A stretch of DNA of 64,000 nucleotides from Undibacterium sp. KW1. Lineage in GTDB: Bacteria > Pseudomonadota > Gammaproteobacteria > Burkholderiales > Burkholderiaceae_D. This document shows positions 1 through 9,213 of this stretch, piece by piece; within the stretch, counting starts at the first letter, position 1; every line of letters starts with the position of its first letter. Location of the stretch: assembly GCF_009937955.1 (NCBI RefSeq), contig NZ_AP018439.1, forward strand, positions 1,364,001 to 1,428,000. The letters run 5' to 3'. The notes under the pieces were generated by a model that had not been told where the DNA came from, did not search any database, and saw only the letters and a program-made list of their open reading frames with translations. The position numbers were made by a program, and so were the translations under genes.

Positions 1-1
1 A

Positions 2-934
2 CCAGCACCACGTGATCCACATTCCTTTCTGAATGTAGTCCGTACCGCATTGACTACTAATGCACCTGGTCAGGCTAAAACAGGTTATTTCATCGCAGTC
101 GCAGGCGTGTTGCTCGCGATAGGCTCCATGTTCCTGATTCCTAAAGTCGGTATTGTCGCGGCGCTGTGCCTGGCGCTGGTGTTGGTAATGGGCTTTGGTG
201 GCATGGGTACCTGGATGCAACTGGAACGTGCCCGTGGCATTCATCCTGATGTGGCGGTGGATGGTGTCCGTTCGGTATTGCGCATCCTGGTGGTATTTGC
301 TCTGGTAACACCGTTCTGGTCCTTGTTTGATCAAAAGGCATCGACCTGGGTCTTGCAGGCTGATCAGATGACCAAGCCCTCATGGTTTGCATCTTCACAA
401 ATGCAGGCTTTGAACCCTATGCTGGTGATGTTGCTGATTCCTTTCAATAACCTGGTCCTGTACCCATTCTTGAAACGTAAAGGCGTGGAGCTGACTGCCC
501 TGCGCCGCATGGGTACTGGTATCGCATTCTCTGGCTTGGCCTGGATCGTGGTCGGTTTCATGCAAGTAGCCATTGATGGCGGCAATGCGCTGACCATCAC
601 ATGGCAAATCTTGCCGTATGCTTTGCTGACGTTTGGTGAAGTGCTGGTCTCCACTACAGGCCTTGAATTTGCCTACAGCCAGGCTCCTTTGGCGATGAAG
701 GGCGTGATCATGAGTTTTTGGAATCTGTCGGTAACGATTGGTAACCTGTGGGTCTTGCTGGCCAATTCCAGCGTCAAGAGTGAGGCAGTCACTGAGCAAA
801 TCAAATCAACTGGCATGAGCGTCACGGCTTTCCAGATGTTCTTCTTTGCCGGTTTTGCCTTACTGGCAGCCTTCTTGTTTGCCTTGTATGCACGCGGCTA
901 TACGATGCAAAACAATTACCGTCAGGCGAAATAA
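2..934 (+). CDS. POT/PTR2-family peptide:proton symporter, C-terminal part
   Basis: This is the C-terminal part of an inner-membrane di/tripeptide transporter of the proton-dependent oligopeptide (POT/PTR2) family. The frame is open to the left window edge with no stop, so the gene starts outside; 310 residues are visible. A TTG at 50 could be mistaken for a start, but the preceding codons (PHSFLNVVRTAL) fit the family. Seven or so hydrophobic helices are visible, with the POT-like stretches TPFWSLFDQKASTW and FGEVLVSTTGLEFAYSQAP, typical of the second helix bundle. A strong terminator follows immediately. Substrate range cannot be read from the sequence. Family assignment is by recognition of these motifs. 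Confidence 0.85.
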   Translation, partial: PAPRDPHSFLNVVRTALTTNAPGQAKTGYFIAVAGVLLAIGSMFLIPKVGIVAALCLALVLVMGFGGMGTWMQLERARGIHPDVAVDGVRSVLRILVVFALVTPFWSLFDQKASTWVLQADQMTKPSWFASSQMQALNPMLVMLLIPFNNLVLYPFLKRKGVELTALRRMGTGIAFSGLAWIVVGFMQVAIDGGNALTITWQILPYALLTFGEVLVSTTGLEFAYSQAPLAMKGVIMSFWNLSVTIGNLWVLLANSSVKSEAVTEQIKSTGMSVTAFQMFFFAGFALLAAFLFALYARGYTMQNNYRQAK

Positions 935-951
935 ACTGAGTGCATGATATT

Positions 952-988
952 AAAAAACCGCATGATTTTATTCATGCGGTTTTTTTTC
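952..988. terminator. Rho-independent terminator
   Basis: Perfect stem ACCGCATGA / TCATGCGGT with a six-base loop, flanked by an A-run on the left and a run of eight T on the right. It can act in both directions, ending the transporter gene (+) and the converging phosphatase gene (-). Confidence 0.9.
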
Positions 989-1013
989 GTCCTGCCATTT
1001 AGCGGGATTGGAA

Positions 1014-2696
1014 TCAGCGCAATATCTCTGTCAGTACCCGTCCTTCAGAACCAGAAGGTGGGCGCACTCTTAACAGGTGCGCCAATGTTGGTGCAATATC
1101 CATGACTTCTGCATACTGACCATAAGAACCTGCTTTGAAAGGCTTGCCCATCAGTATCAATGGCACATTGGTGTCGTAGATATAAGGTGAGCCATGCGAT
1201 GTGCCATGTGCCTCGCTGGCAAAATACCAGTAAGGTTTGGTGACGACCATGACATCGCCTGAACGCTGTTTATTCCAGGCCCGTTGTAGCAGTGTGCCTA
1301 TGCGGGTGCGTGGCAGATTACCGTTTTCAAACTGAGTGCGGGTAAAGCTGTCAGCAATACCTGGTACGCCCTGCAGGAACCTGGCTGCTGCCAGTTCCAC
1401 CTCTTCACGCTTGAGGTTTTTTTGCTCCATGAGTTTGTAGTCAAGCAGGAAATGAGGATTCGACCATTTGCGTACCAGATCCTTTTGCCCAAATTTTTCT
1501 GCCAGGTACAGATTCAGATCTGCCGTTATCTTCTTGCTATCCAGGCGCTGTGCATCACGTTTGATGGATTGAGCAAATTCAGGCACGTTCGGGAAGCCGT
1601 GATCTGCGGTCAGCACGACCATGGTGTTTTCCAGGCCAATGCGCTTGTCCAGATAAGTAAAGAAAGCGGCCAGCATCCTGTCCAGTCTTTGCAGATGGTC
1701 ATGCGACATGCGGCTTTCAGGGCCAAAGCTGTGATTCACATAATCATGGCTGGACAGGCTGACACCGAGTACGTCCGGCACACCGGTCGGATTTTGCCCC
1801 AGCTTTTCACCCTCTATCGCAGCACGGGCAAAGTCCAGTGTCATTTCATCGACATAAGGACCAGTGTAGAGATCCTTGTAGTATTCAGCATCAGGCTTGC
1901 CTGACTTGCTGACGTATTTGAAAGGGAAGCGCTTGTCTTTTTCTTTTTGGTTGATGACCAGCTCGTCGTCGGCATCATTTGCATAGGCTGCATCCGGCAG
2001 CAGAGGACGCCACTCCTTGCCATAAAACTTGTCTTGCGGTTTTGCCGCCTGGAATTGCTGCACCCATTGAGGGTGAGACTTCATGTAATACGTGGAGCTG
2101 GCGAAGTTGCCAGTTTTGCTCATGTACATATAGGCAGTACCGGTTTTGCCCGCCAGCAGGATTGCGCCCCTGTCCTTGCCGGACACGGTGATTACCTTGC
2201 TGTGTTCACCATTCGAATAACGCAATTCATCGCCCAGGGTGCTGACGCGCAGGTTGGCTGGGGATGTGCCATCACTGGCCTTGGTTTCTTCGCCTATATA
2301 AGTATATTGCTTGTCTTCTGTGCAATAGACAGATTCCAGCGTGACCGGGTCTATCCAGTTATTGCCGATGATGCCATGTTGATAAGGGTAAGCGCCAGTC
2401 AGCACCGCTGAGTGGCCAACCGCTGTGACGGTAATCCCGTGCGCCTGGTGTGCATCCGAGAACCAGGCACCCTGGTCCAGCAAGCGGCGGAAGCCGCCTT
2501 GTCCAAACTGATCGCGGTAGCGCACTACTTGTTCTTGAGGCAGGCCATCAACGACCAGAACCACAATGAGTTTGGCTTGTGTTGGTTTTTCTGCGACCGT
2601 TGCGGCGTGCGCAGGCATGCTGGCAGAAGCAGCAAGACAGGTCAGCAAAAATAAGCGGCGCATGGGCAGGGGGACGCGGGACAGGGAATTATTCAT
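1014..2696 (-). CDS. secreted alkaline phosphatase family protein (PafA-like)
   Basis: A 560-residue exported phosphomonoesterase of the alkaline phosphatase superfamily, close in layout to the monomeric PafA type. The N-terminus has a positively charged start and hydrophobic core ending at a signal peptidase-like site (SMPAHA-A). Metal-site motifs are visible: VVDGLP near residue 50, the nucleophile region TVTAVGHSAVLTG near 95-105, SSHDYVNHSFGP around 315, and LTADHGFP near 365; a final His is in EAHGTSHG. Likely role: releasing phosphate from phosphomonoesters in the periplasm. The first ATG has no clear ribosome binding site; the ATG at 2663 also gives a good signal peptide. An array of 10-bp-spaced repeats lies just upstream. 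Substrate is inferred, not shown. Confidence 0.85.
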   Translation of the reverse strand: MNNSLSRVPLPMRRLFLLTCLAASASMPAHAATVAEKPTQAKLIVVLVVDGLPQEQVVRYRDQFGQGGFRRLLDQGAWFSDAHQAHGITVTAVGHSAVLTGAYPYQHGIIGNNWIDPVTLESVYCTEDKQYTYIGEETKASDGTSPANLRVSTLGDELRYSNGEHSKVITVSGKDRGAILLAGKTGTAYMYMSKTGNFASSTYYMKSHPQWVQQFQAAKPQDKFYGKEWRPLLPDAAYANDADDELVINQKEKDKRFPFKYVSKSGKPDAEYYKDLYTGPYVDEMTLDFARAAIEGEKLGQNPTGVPDVLGVSLSSHDYVNHSFGPESRMSHDHLQRLDRMLAAFFTYLDKRIGLENTMVVLTADHGFPNVPEFAQSIKRDAQRLDSKKITADLNLYLAEKFGQKDLVRKWSNPHFLLDYKLMEQKNLKREEVELAAARFLQGVPGIADSFTRTQFENGNLPRTRIGTLLQRAWNKQRSGDVMVVTKPYWYFASEAHGTSHGSPYIYDTNVPLILMGKPFKAGSYGQYAEVMDIAPTLAHLLRVRPPSGSEGRVLTEILR

Positions 2697-3026
2697 GATG
2701 TATTGTTGAGTGGTAAGTGCGGGTCAATGATGGTCAATATTGCTCAATAGTGGTCCAGGCAGGAGCCGACTCTCGCTATCATCGGCGCCCAGGCTAGCAT
2801 ACACTAAGTGATACATCTGACAGCTTGATGACAAGGTAAATCTTGAGCAAAATACATAAACTTTTCGGCATGTATTCTTTATCTATTAAATTTGGCTATT
2901 AAATTTTTGCTTTCAATTCTCTTGTTGTTGTGCGTCAAAAACAAACTGCCTGATCTTGCATTTTCTTACTTTGCTCATCATTGCCCGGCAGTAAAATGAA
3001 ATCATGCTTTTCTGCATGTCTATCAA
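2697..3026. other. divergent intergenic region, phosphatase / diguanylate cyclase
   Basis: About 330 bases separate two divergent genes. Apart from the 10-bp repeat array next to the phosphatase gene, the stretch is AT-rich and presumably carries both promoters. No further gene, RNA or strong hairpin was seen. Confidence 0.5.
2711..2756. repeat. 10-bp periodic repeat array upstream of the phosphatase gene
   Basis: Four to five copies of a TGGTCAAT-like unit start at 2711, 2721, 2731, 2741 and 2751, exactly one helical turn apart (GGGTCAATGA, TGGTCAATAT, TGCTCAATAG, TGGTCCAGGC). The array lies 15-60 bp upstream of the phosphatase start codon. Spacing of this kind is typical of cooperative regulator sites, but it is not the known 11-bp Pho box. 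Function is inferred. Confidence 0.45.
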
Positions 3027-4301
3027 TTGAAGCCGGAACTGATCGGATCATTCTTGAACAAAGATCATTATTACACTTACCTGTTTGACATCTTACCAGT
3101 CGCTGTTGCGATTGTGGTCGATGGCAAATTGGTGAAACTTAATCCCGCAGCAGTGCAATTGCTCGAGGTCAGCGACGAGCAGCTATTGCTGGGAAAGTCT
3201 GTCGATGAATTTGTCCACCCAATTGACCAGCCAAGATCACAGGGACGATTGAAAAAGCAGGGCAGCAACTGGGCGAATGCGAATAGTAAATTTCGTATAC
3301 GTACCAGCAAGGGTAATTTCCGCATGCTGCTGGTGATCAGCAATGCGATAGAATTTGAAGGCAGGGATGCTGTCATGATCAGCGGCATGGACATGACCGA
3401 GCACAGCGAAATGGAGGAGCAATTGCGCCAGAGCGAATTCAATTTCAGGCGCTTGTTTGAAAACATGCAGGACGTGTATTACCGTACTGATGCTAATGGC
3501 ATAGTACAAAAAGTCAGCCCGGCAGTCACTAAAATATTGGGTTACACCCCTGAAGAAATTGAGGGCAAACCAGCAGCGGAACTATATCCGCAAATGGGCG
3601 ACAGGGAAGCCTTTAGAAAAGAAATCATGCTGCACGGCATGGTCAGTGATTTCCCCGGACAAATGGTCACCAAAGATGGTCGCATCATCGATATATCAGT
3701 CAATAGCCAGGCGCTGTATGACGATGAGGGCAATTATGCCGGTGCAGAAGGCATTTGCAGAGACGTCACTCAACGAAAATTGCTTGAACGAGAAATGCAA
3801 AGGTTGGCAACCACGGATTCTCTGACTGGCATTGCCAACCGCCGCGCTTTTCTTGAGCATGCCGAGCATATCTTCAAAAGCTGCCAGCGCTATCAAACCC
3901 AGATGACGCTGATGATGCTTGATCTGGATTTCTTCAAGGGTATTAATGATAAATATGGTCACCAGTCTGGTGATCTGGCGTTGATAAATTTTGCTGAGGC
4001 CGTCAAACTGGAATTACGGGAGTCCGACCTGTTTGGCCGTCTTGGTGGAGAAGAGTTTTGCGTGCTTTTGCAACAGGCTAATCAGCCAGAAGCCTTGCTC
4101 GTGGCTGAACGCATACGCGCCCATGTACAGTCCCTGCTGCTGAATTCTGCCGCTGGCGAGCCGTTCTCACTGACCGTCAGCATAGGCATAGCCATATACC
4201 GGGCCGAGGACGACCGCCTTGGCCGTTTGCTTGAACGCGCAGACAAGGCCTTGTATCAGGCTAAAAGCAATGGCCGTAACCGGGTTACCTGGGAGACCTA
4301 A
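3027..4301 (+). CDS. PAS-PAS-GGDEF diguanylate cyclase
   Basis: A 424-residue cytoplasmic signalling protein predicted to make cyclic di-GMP from GTP. Two PAS domains (about 18-125 and 135-250; FRRLFENMQDVYYRTDANG and the C-terminal GICRDVTQRKLLE are typical) are followed by a GGDEF domain (about 265-424). The active-site loop reads GGEEF at 340-344, an active variant. RESD at 331-334, five residues before it, is an inhibitory I-site, so product inhibition is likely. No membrane segment is seen. The start is uncertain: a stop at 2997 leaves only a TTG at 3027 before the first PAS domain, without a clear ribosome binding site. Ligand of the PAS domains is unknown. Confidence 0.88.
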   Translation: MKPELIGSFLNKDHYYTYLFDILPVAVAIVVDGKLVKLNPAAVQLLEVSDEQLLLGKSVDEFVHPIDQPRSQGRLKKQGSNWANANSKFRIRTSKGNFRMLLVISNAIEFEGRDAVMISGMDMTEHSEMEEQLRQSEFNFRRLFENMQDVYYRTDANGIVQKVSPAVTKILGYTPEEIEGKPAAELYPQMGDREAFRKEIMLHGMVSDFPGQMVTKDGRIIDISVNSQALYDDEGNYAGAEGICRDVTQRKLLEREMQRLATTDSLTGIANRRAFLEHAEHIFKSCQRYQTQMTLMMLDLDFFKGINDKYGHQSGDLALINFAEAVKLELRESDLFGRLGGEEFCVLLQQANQPEALLVAERIRAHVQSLLLNSAAGEPFSLTVSIGIAIYRAEDDRLGRLLERADKALYQAKSNGRNRVTWET

Positions 4302-4358
4302 AGTTCAGGCTCTTCCCGGTTACATACCATACACCATACACTGCACACTACAATCTGA

Positions 4359-5534
4359 TCAGGCGCTCACGCTCAAAATCAGTAACAGATACATGAGCAA
4401 AGAACATCCAGCCACGAACAGCAAGGCTATCGTGCGCCACAGGCTGGCAGCTACTCCCAAGTGATAGGCCTCACGTAACTGCCTGAACATATGCAGGGGC
4501 GGCACAAAAACAAATAGCAGTACTGCTGTGGTGCTGAAACCCATGGTATTCAGTATGGCCGTCGTCATCAGAAGCAAGGCCATGAAGGACAGGGAATACA
4601 GTGAAAACACCGCATGATCGAACATGCCATATCTGCGCTTGAAGATGAATAGCAGCCATAAAAAAGGCAAGGAGATAGGCATGAGCATGAAGGCAAGTTT
4701 CGACGCATTGCTCTTCATTTTGTATAAGGTCAATTCAGGTGTATTGACTGCATGCTTGATTTTTTCCTGTATGGATGGGAGAGATGAGGTAACCGTGACC
4801 TTTTGTTTTTTTGCCGCTTGCTTGGCCTGATTCTCTTCTATTTTTTTAAACAGTTTTTCATCCAGTTTTTGCGCGAGTTTTCCCAAGCCCTGGTCTTTGT
4901 CATCGTCCTTTACCTGGCCGTTTCCATCATTTTTGATGCCAAGTAAATTCAATGAGCTTTCCAGTGCGGTGATCTCTGACTTAAGATCGGCGATGTTTTC
5001 ATCCAGATCTTCCAGTTTCGAGTCTCCTGCCAGCAGTTTGTTACGTTCACTTTGCAGGGATGTCAGCTTCGCCTGATTCTCTTGCAAGACCTTGCTGATG
5101 CCTTCTTTAGTATGCGGTTTGTCAGTAATACTCTCGAGCGGATTGCTCGTCGTGAAAGAAAACACAAAGAACATCAAAAAGATCAAAAACAAAAACAGGG
5201 CCAAAGGCGATACATAGCGTGTGCGCTGGCCATCTATATAGTCGCGGGTCAGTTTGCCAGGTGACCAGATCAGTTTTGGAATCGTGCGCCAGGCCTTGGT
5301 CTCAAAGTGAAACAGACCATGCAAAAGCTCTTCTACCAGATGCAACAGGGATTTGTGTATATGGCCAGACTGGCCGCAGGCGTGGCAATAGGCCCCTTGC
5401 AGGGGAGTATTACAGTTGGCGCATGCATGATGATGCTCTGCTGAGCCCGCCGCATGTGCGGCGCTCTTTTCTGCTTCATTGACCAGCACTGCTGCTGTTG
5501 CCACATCCGTTGCAATTTCCACATCCACGGTCAT
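4359..5534 (-). CDS. DUF3667 membrane protein with N-terminal zinc ribbon
   Basis: A 391-residue membrane protein of the DUF3667 family, function unknown. Four cysteines at 38, 41, 50 and 53 (C-x2-C-x8-C-x2-C) form a zinc-ribbon-like motif, followed by the family block HFETKAWRTIPKLIWSPGK and YIDGQRTRYVSPLALFLF. The first transmembrane helix is at about 108-128. A charged coiled-coil segment (about 140-260, EKH-rich) splits it from three or four C-terminal helices (about 285-390). The poly-His stretch before the ribbon may add metal affinity. The gene stands alone between a + strand cyclase and a + strand small gene, so context gives no role. Confidence 0.8.
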   Translation of the reverse strand: MTVDVEIATDVATAAVLVNEAEKSAAHAAGSAEHHHACANCNTPLQGAYCHACGQSGHIHKSLLHLVEELLHGLFHFETKAWRTIPKLIWSPGKLTRDYIDGQRTRYVSPLALFLFLIFLMFFVFSFTTSNPLESITDKPHTKEGISKVLQENQAKLTSLQSERNKLLAGDSKLEDLDENIADLKSEITALESSLNLLGIKNDGNGQVKDDDKDQGLGKLAQKLDEKLFKKIEENQAKQAAKKQKVTVTSSLPSIQEKIKHAVNTPELTLYKMKSNASKLAFMLMPISLPFLWLLFIFKRRYGMFDHAVFSLYSLSFMALLLMTTAILNTMGFSTTAVLLFVFVPPLHMFRQLREAYHLGVAASLWRTIALLFVAGCSLLMYLLLILSVSA

Positions 5535-5658
5535 ATGCTTGCTCTCTGATTTTTTTGATTATGCACGATGTTGAACTTCCCTCAGTCCGGCAAGATAGCA
5601 CAATCAGGTGTGGATTTGATAATATGCAACACTCATTTTTTAGATAAACAGGAACAAG

Positions 5659-6075
5659 ATGCGCTTGCCTCAATTACTGTTGTGTGTGAGTTTGTCGGTT
5701 TCCAGTGCTGGTGCATGGGCGCAACGTGCTGCATCTGGTGAAGACTGTTTTTTCATTGGCGGCCAGGCAGATGCACGTAAGTGTCTGGAACAACGGGTCA
5801 GAGACAGTGACACGCTGCTGCAACAAACAGAAGCAGATACCTCCTCCATGGTGTTGCGCTGGGACGATACGCCAACAAACCGTGGCCGGGTGCAGCGCTA
5901 TCTGTTATCCGCGGGCAAGCAGTATTTGCTCTATCGCAAAGAACAATGCGAGCTGCAAGCTGCGCTCGCAGCTGGTGGCACAGGCGGTTCGCACCGGCGC
6001 TACCTGTGCATACTGGAATTGAATGAACAGCGCATGCTTCATCTGCAAGGAGTCCAGACCTCATTGCAGCGCTGA
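5659..6075 (+). CDS. small periplasmic protein, LprI/DUF1311-like
   Basis: A 138-residue protein with a clear signal peptide (cleavage after SAGAWA) and a good ribosome binding site (AGGAA) before the ATG. The mature part has four cysteines and the pattern YRKEQCELQ...RRYLCILELNEQRMLHLQ, which resembles the DUF1311/LprI lysozyme-inhibitor-like family: a helical cysteine-paired module of about 100 residues. Predicted periplasmic. Whether it inhibits lysozyme is not shown; the family assignment rests on motif resemblance only. Confidence 0.6.
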   Translation: MRLPQLLLCVSLSVSSAGAWAQRAASGEDCFFIGGQADARKCLEQRVRDSDTLLQQTEADTSSMVLRWDDTPTNRGRVQRYLLSAGKQYLLYRKEQCELQAALAAGGTGGSHRRYLCILELNEQRMLHLQGVQTSLQR

Positions 6076-6131
6076 GGCACCGATAATGACTTGTCCAATA
6101 CATTGTAAGTCGTGCCACGAGTGAACTCAGG

Positions 6132-7097
6132 TCACAGCCAGCCTGACTTCTTGAAGCGGTAATACAGATAAGCACAGGCCGAGAACATGATGCCCAGAGC
6201 CATGGGATAGCCTAAATGCCATTCCAGTTCTGGCATGGCCTTGAAGTTCATGCCCCAGATACCGGCAAAGGCGGTAGGTACCGCAAAAATTGCCGCACCT
6301 GCAGCCAGTCGCTTGTTGACTTCGCTTTCATCGATTGCGACCATGGATAAATTCACCTGTATCGCTGTACTGATGGTGTCGCGTATGGTTTCTATCGAGG
6401 TATTGATGCGGTATAAATGATCATAGACATCGCGGAAATATTCCTGAGTATTCACACACAAGGCTGGCACGCGGCCACCAAACAGTTTGCCGCAGGCTTC
6501 CATCAATGGTGTGACTGCATGTTTGACCACCATGATCTTGCGCTTGAGCTGGTACAGACGCTGGATGTTGGCGCGCTCACTGCCCTTGGTAAAAATCTGT
6601 TCTTCGATGAGTTCGAGTTCTTCTTCCAGCGCTTCCACGACTGGGAAGTAACGATCGACCACTGCATCAATCAGGGCATAGAACACAAAAGATGAGCCAT
6701 GCCTGAGCAAATGCGGCTCACGCTCGCAGCGCTGGCGCACGCCGAGAAAATTTTGCTGGCAACGGTTGCGTACAGACAGCACATAATTTTCACCAACGAA
6801 AAGATTGAGTTCGCCTGTATGCAACTCGCCCTCCAGCATTTCCACCGTGTGGATGACGGCAAACAGCGAGTCGCCATATTCCTCTATCTTAGGCCTTTGA
6901 TAACCGTGGCGCGCATCTTCCACCGCCAGTTCATGCAGTTCAAACTCAACCTGCATTTCCTGTAATTCTTCGTCAGATGCGTCGCGCAGGGCCACCCAGA
7001 CAAACTGGTCCTTATGTTGTACATAGTCGCTGATTTCTGCCACGGGTATGTCAGACAGTTTGCGACCTTCCTGATAAGTAACGCAGTTGATTAACAT
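6132..7097 (-). CDS. corA: CorA magnesium/cobalt transporter
   Basis: A 321-residue CorA-type divalent cation channel (Mg2+, Co2+). The long soluble N-terminal part (funnel; EELELIEEQIF and a long stalk helix near 165-260) is followed by two C-terminal transmembrane helices. The first ends in the hallmark GMN triplet (GIWGMNFKAMPELEW), and the protein ends with the usual short basic tail (YYRFKKSGWL). Length matches the family. It converges on the small LprI-like gene with only 56 bases between. No riboswitch-like leader was recognised upstream. Confidence 0.93.
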   Translation of the reverse strand: MLINCVTYQEGRKLSDIPVAEISDYVQHKDQFVWVALRDASDEELQEMQVEFELHELAVEDARHGYQRPKIEEYGDSLFAVIHTVEMLEGELHTGELNLFVGENYVLSVRNRCQQNFLGVRQRCEREPHLLRHGSSFVFYALIDAVVDRYFPVVEALEEELELIEEQIFTKGSERANIQRLYQLKRKIMVVKHAVTPLMEACGKLFGGRVPALCVNTQEYFRDVYDHLYRINTSIETIRDTISTAIQVNLSMVAIDESEVNKRLAAGAAIFAVPTAFAGIWGMNFKAMPELEWHLGYPMALGIMFSACAYLYYRFKKSGWL

Positions 7098-7183
7098 GTT
7101 TCAGTTTCCATCTTTTTTGTTGGGAGAAAATAGATTCAGTCTGAGCCAATATGTGTGCTGTGTAAACTCAGGCGTGGCAGGAT

Positions 7184-8260
7184 TCAGTCAGTATCGTAAG
7201 AGGTAGCATCATTCGCACGCCACCAGCGCTTATCGACCCGGAAATTGAAACGACGGCGGAATTGCAAGGGACTCATTTGCGTTTCTCTTTTGAACAGGCG
7301 GCAAAATGAGCTGTTGTCGCGGTAGCCGCATTGCTCAACGATGGCGCTGACATCCAGCATACTAATTTCAAGCAATTGCTTGGCTCTTTGTATACGCAGT
7401 TTTTGCAGATAGGAGAGCGGCGACATTCCCAGTACTTCATTGAAATAACGGTTGATCGTGCGTGGGCTGACGGCGGCAGCATGCGCCACATCTTGCAGGT
7501 TGTAGTTGCGGCTCAGGTCTGCTTCCAGCCACACGCGGGCCTTGAAGACTATGCCGTCGCGCGCCTTGGTGGAAAGCACCGGGTTCATGTCGGCGCTGAT
7601 CTTGTAGCGCTCTTCGCGGTAATAGGTGGCGTCGATGGCGCTATTGGCCAACGCGTCACCGTACTGCAGGCGCATGACTTCATAAATCAGGCGGTAATTG
7701 CTGGCCGGTGCGCCCGTTGTGAACAGATTGCCGTCAATCACCACTTCATGACGCAAATTCAGCAGGACATTCGGATAGTTGTCGGTCAGCCATCCACTCA
7801 TCATCCAGCTCATGCTTGCCTGCTTGTGTTCCAGCAAGCCTGCTTCTGCCAGAAAGCCTGTGGCGTTATAACTCGCAGCGATAATGGCCCCCGATTGATG
7901 ACGTGACTGCAGCAAGGCTTTTTCTGCCACACCAGTTTTAACCCGCTGGTCCAGCTCATAAATGGTGCTTATTTGCAAGCCAGGCACGACCAGCACGGTT
8001 TGCCTCGCCGGCAGATATTCATCTGTGCCGTCAAAGCCGGGGTCCATGGTGTTCGTCAGCCATGGCAAATGCAGGGCTTTGCCATGCACATCAATGATGC
8101 GCCAGCGAAATGGCAGCGCACGCCTGCCTGCCTGGCTTAATTTTTCAGGGTTTCTCAAACTCCACAGGGTATTTCCTGCGGTAATGGCATCAATGCTGGT
8201 CAGCATGGCACCAGGCATGCAGCCTTCCAGAAATAAGAGATCAAAGCGTAGCGGTAACAT
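7184..8260 (-). CDS. GlxA-family AraC-type transcriptional regulator
   Basis: A 358-residue regulator with an N-terminal DJ-1/PfpI-like class I glutamine-amidotransferase-like domain (FDLLFLEGCMPGA at the start, GAIIAASYNATGFLAEAGLL near 130) and a C-terminal AraC helix-turn-helix pair (about 245-345; VSPRTINRYFNEVLGMSPLSYLQ and CGYRDNSSFCRLFKRE). The position of the nucleophile Cys of PfpI enzymes is Ser here (AASYN), so the domain probably senses rather than catalyses. It is divergent from the FeeM/ThiF/nitroreductase operon with about 190 bp between, which makes it a candidate regulator of that operon; this is inference from position. Confidence 0.87.
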   Translation of the reverse strand: MLPLRFDLLFLEGCMPGAMLTSIDAITAGNTLWSLRNPEKLSQAGRRALPFRWRIIDVHGKALHLPWLTNTMDPGFDGTDEYLPARQTVLVVPGLQISTIYELDQRVKTGVAEKALLQSRHQSGAIIAASYNATGFLAEAGLLEHKQASMSWMMSGWLTDNYPNVLLNLRHEVVIDGNLFTTGAPASNYRLIYEVMRLQYGDALANSAIDATYYREERYKISADMNPVLSTKARDGIVFKARVWLEADLSRNYNLQDVAHAAAVSPRTINRYFNEVLGMSPLSYLQKLRIQRAKQLLEISMLDVSAIVEQCGYRDNSSFCRLFKRETQMSPLQFRRRFNFRVDKRWWRANDATSYDTD

Positions 8261-8451
8261 TTGATTACATAGATTTGCTTACAAGTCATGGCTGAATCGG
8301 CATATCGCTTGTCTATTTTAGCTTATTAATTTTCAGCAGGCATGAATATACTTGCTGCACAGATACGATATTTCTGTTTCCAAACGGTGGGTGCGCACTC
8401 CACAGGAAAGGTTTTGTAGTCCCTCAAACTGCTTATACTTTGGATAAGATC

Positions 8452-9213
8452 ATGCACTCACTTGCTCAGACAAATACCATCATTGGTATGCCCCTGGATG
8501 TTCCGCGCCAGAATAAGGCGGATGCTTTCAGGCGGCAGCCACCAGTTTATCCCTGGCCGGACAAGCAGATTCCAGGCTTCAAGGTCAAGCTGGTGAACTC
8601 CAGAAATGACCGTGAAACCATCAACATGCTGGTCAATGAACGGTTTTCCTCGCGTGGTTATGCCCACCCTGAAGCGAGCAAAACCGGCAATATCCTCAGC
8701 CTGCAGGCGACCATAGAAAACCGCGTGGTTGGTACGCTCAGTGTGCAATTTGATGCCGGGGAAGGCCTGCCGCTCGACAAACTGTACCAGTTTGAACTTG
8801 ATAGCTTGCGCAGGAGAGGTGCAAAGCTATGTCAGTTCACCAAGCTGGCGATAGAAAAAGAAGTCAAGTCCCGCAGCGTGCTCGCGTCCTTGTTCCATCT
8901 GGCCGAGATCTGGGCATTGCGGGTACGCCAATATAACTACATCTGCATAGAGGTCAATCCCAGGCATGTGGCCTTCTATCAGCGCATGCTGAAATTTACT
9001 GTCCTGAGTGATGTCAGGGATAACCAGCAGGTGCAGGCACCATCTGTCCTGCTGGGGATAGATTTGCATTATGTTGCCAGGATGATAGAGATTTTTGGTG
9101 GTAAACCAGAACTGGCTGATACTGAACGTTCTTTTTATCCTTATCTGTTTTCCCCTGAAGAGGAAGCCCGTCTGGCTGCCCGCATGCAGGGCATGAGTGA
9201 GCAATACGAATGA
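8452..9213 (+). CDS. FeeM-like N-acyl amino acid synthase (GNAT fold)
   Basis: A 253-residue protein resembling the catalytic core of N-acyl amino acid synthase FeeM and related LuxI-like GNAT acyltransferases. Recognisable blocks are NERFSSRGYAHP, VGTLSVQFDAGEGLPLDKLY, CQFTKLAIEKEVKSRSVLASLFHLA and YICIEVNPRHVAFYQRMLKF. The family moves a fatty acyl group from acyl-ACP to an amino acid, giving possible signals or surfactants. I take ATG 8452 because GGATAAG sits five bases before it; a TTG at 8440 is in frame. The stop overlaps the next start by four bases (ATGA), so the operon is translationally coupled. Substrate and product are unknown. Confidence 0.8.
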   Translation: MHSLAQTNTIIGMPLDVPRQNKADAFRRQPPVYPWPDKQIPGFKVKLVNSRNDRETINMLVNERFSSRGYAHPEASKTGNILSLQATIENRVVGTLSVQFDAGEGLPLDKLYQFELDSLRRRGAKLCQFTKLAIEKEVKSRSVLASLFHLAEIWALRVRQYNYICIEVNPRHVAFYQRMLKFTVLSDVRDNQQVQAPSVLLGIDLHYVARMIEIFGGKPELADTERSFYPYLFSPEEEARLAARMQGMSEQYE

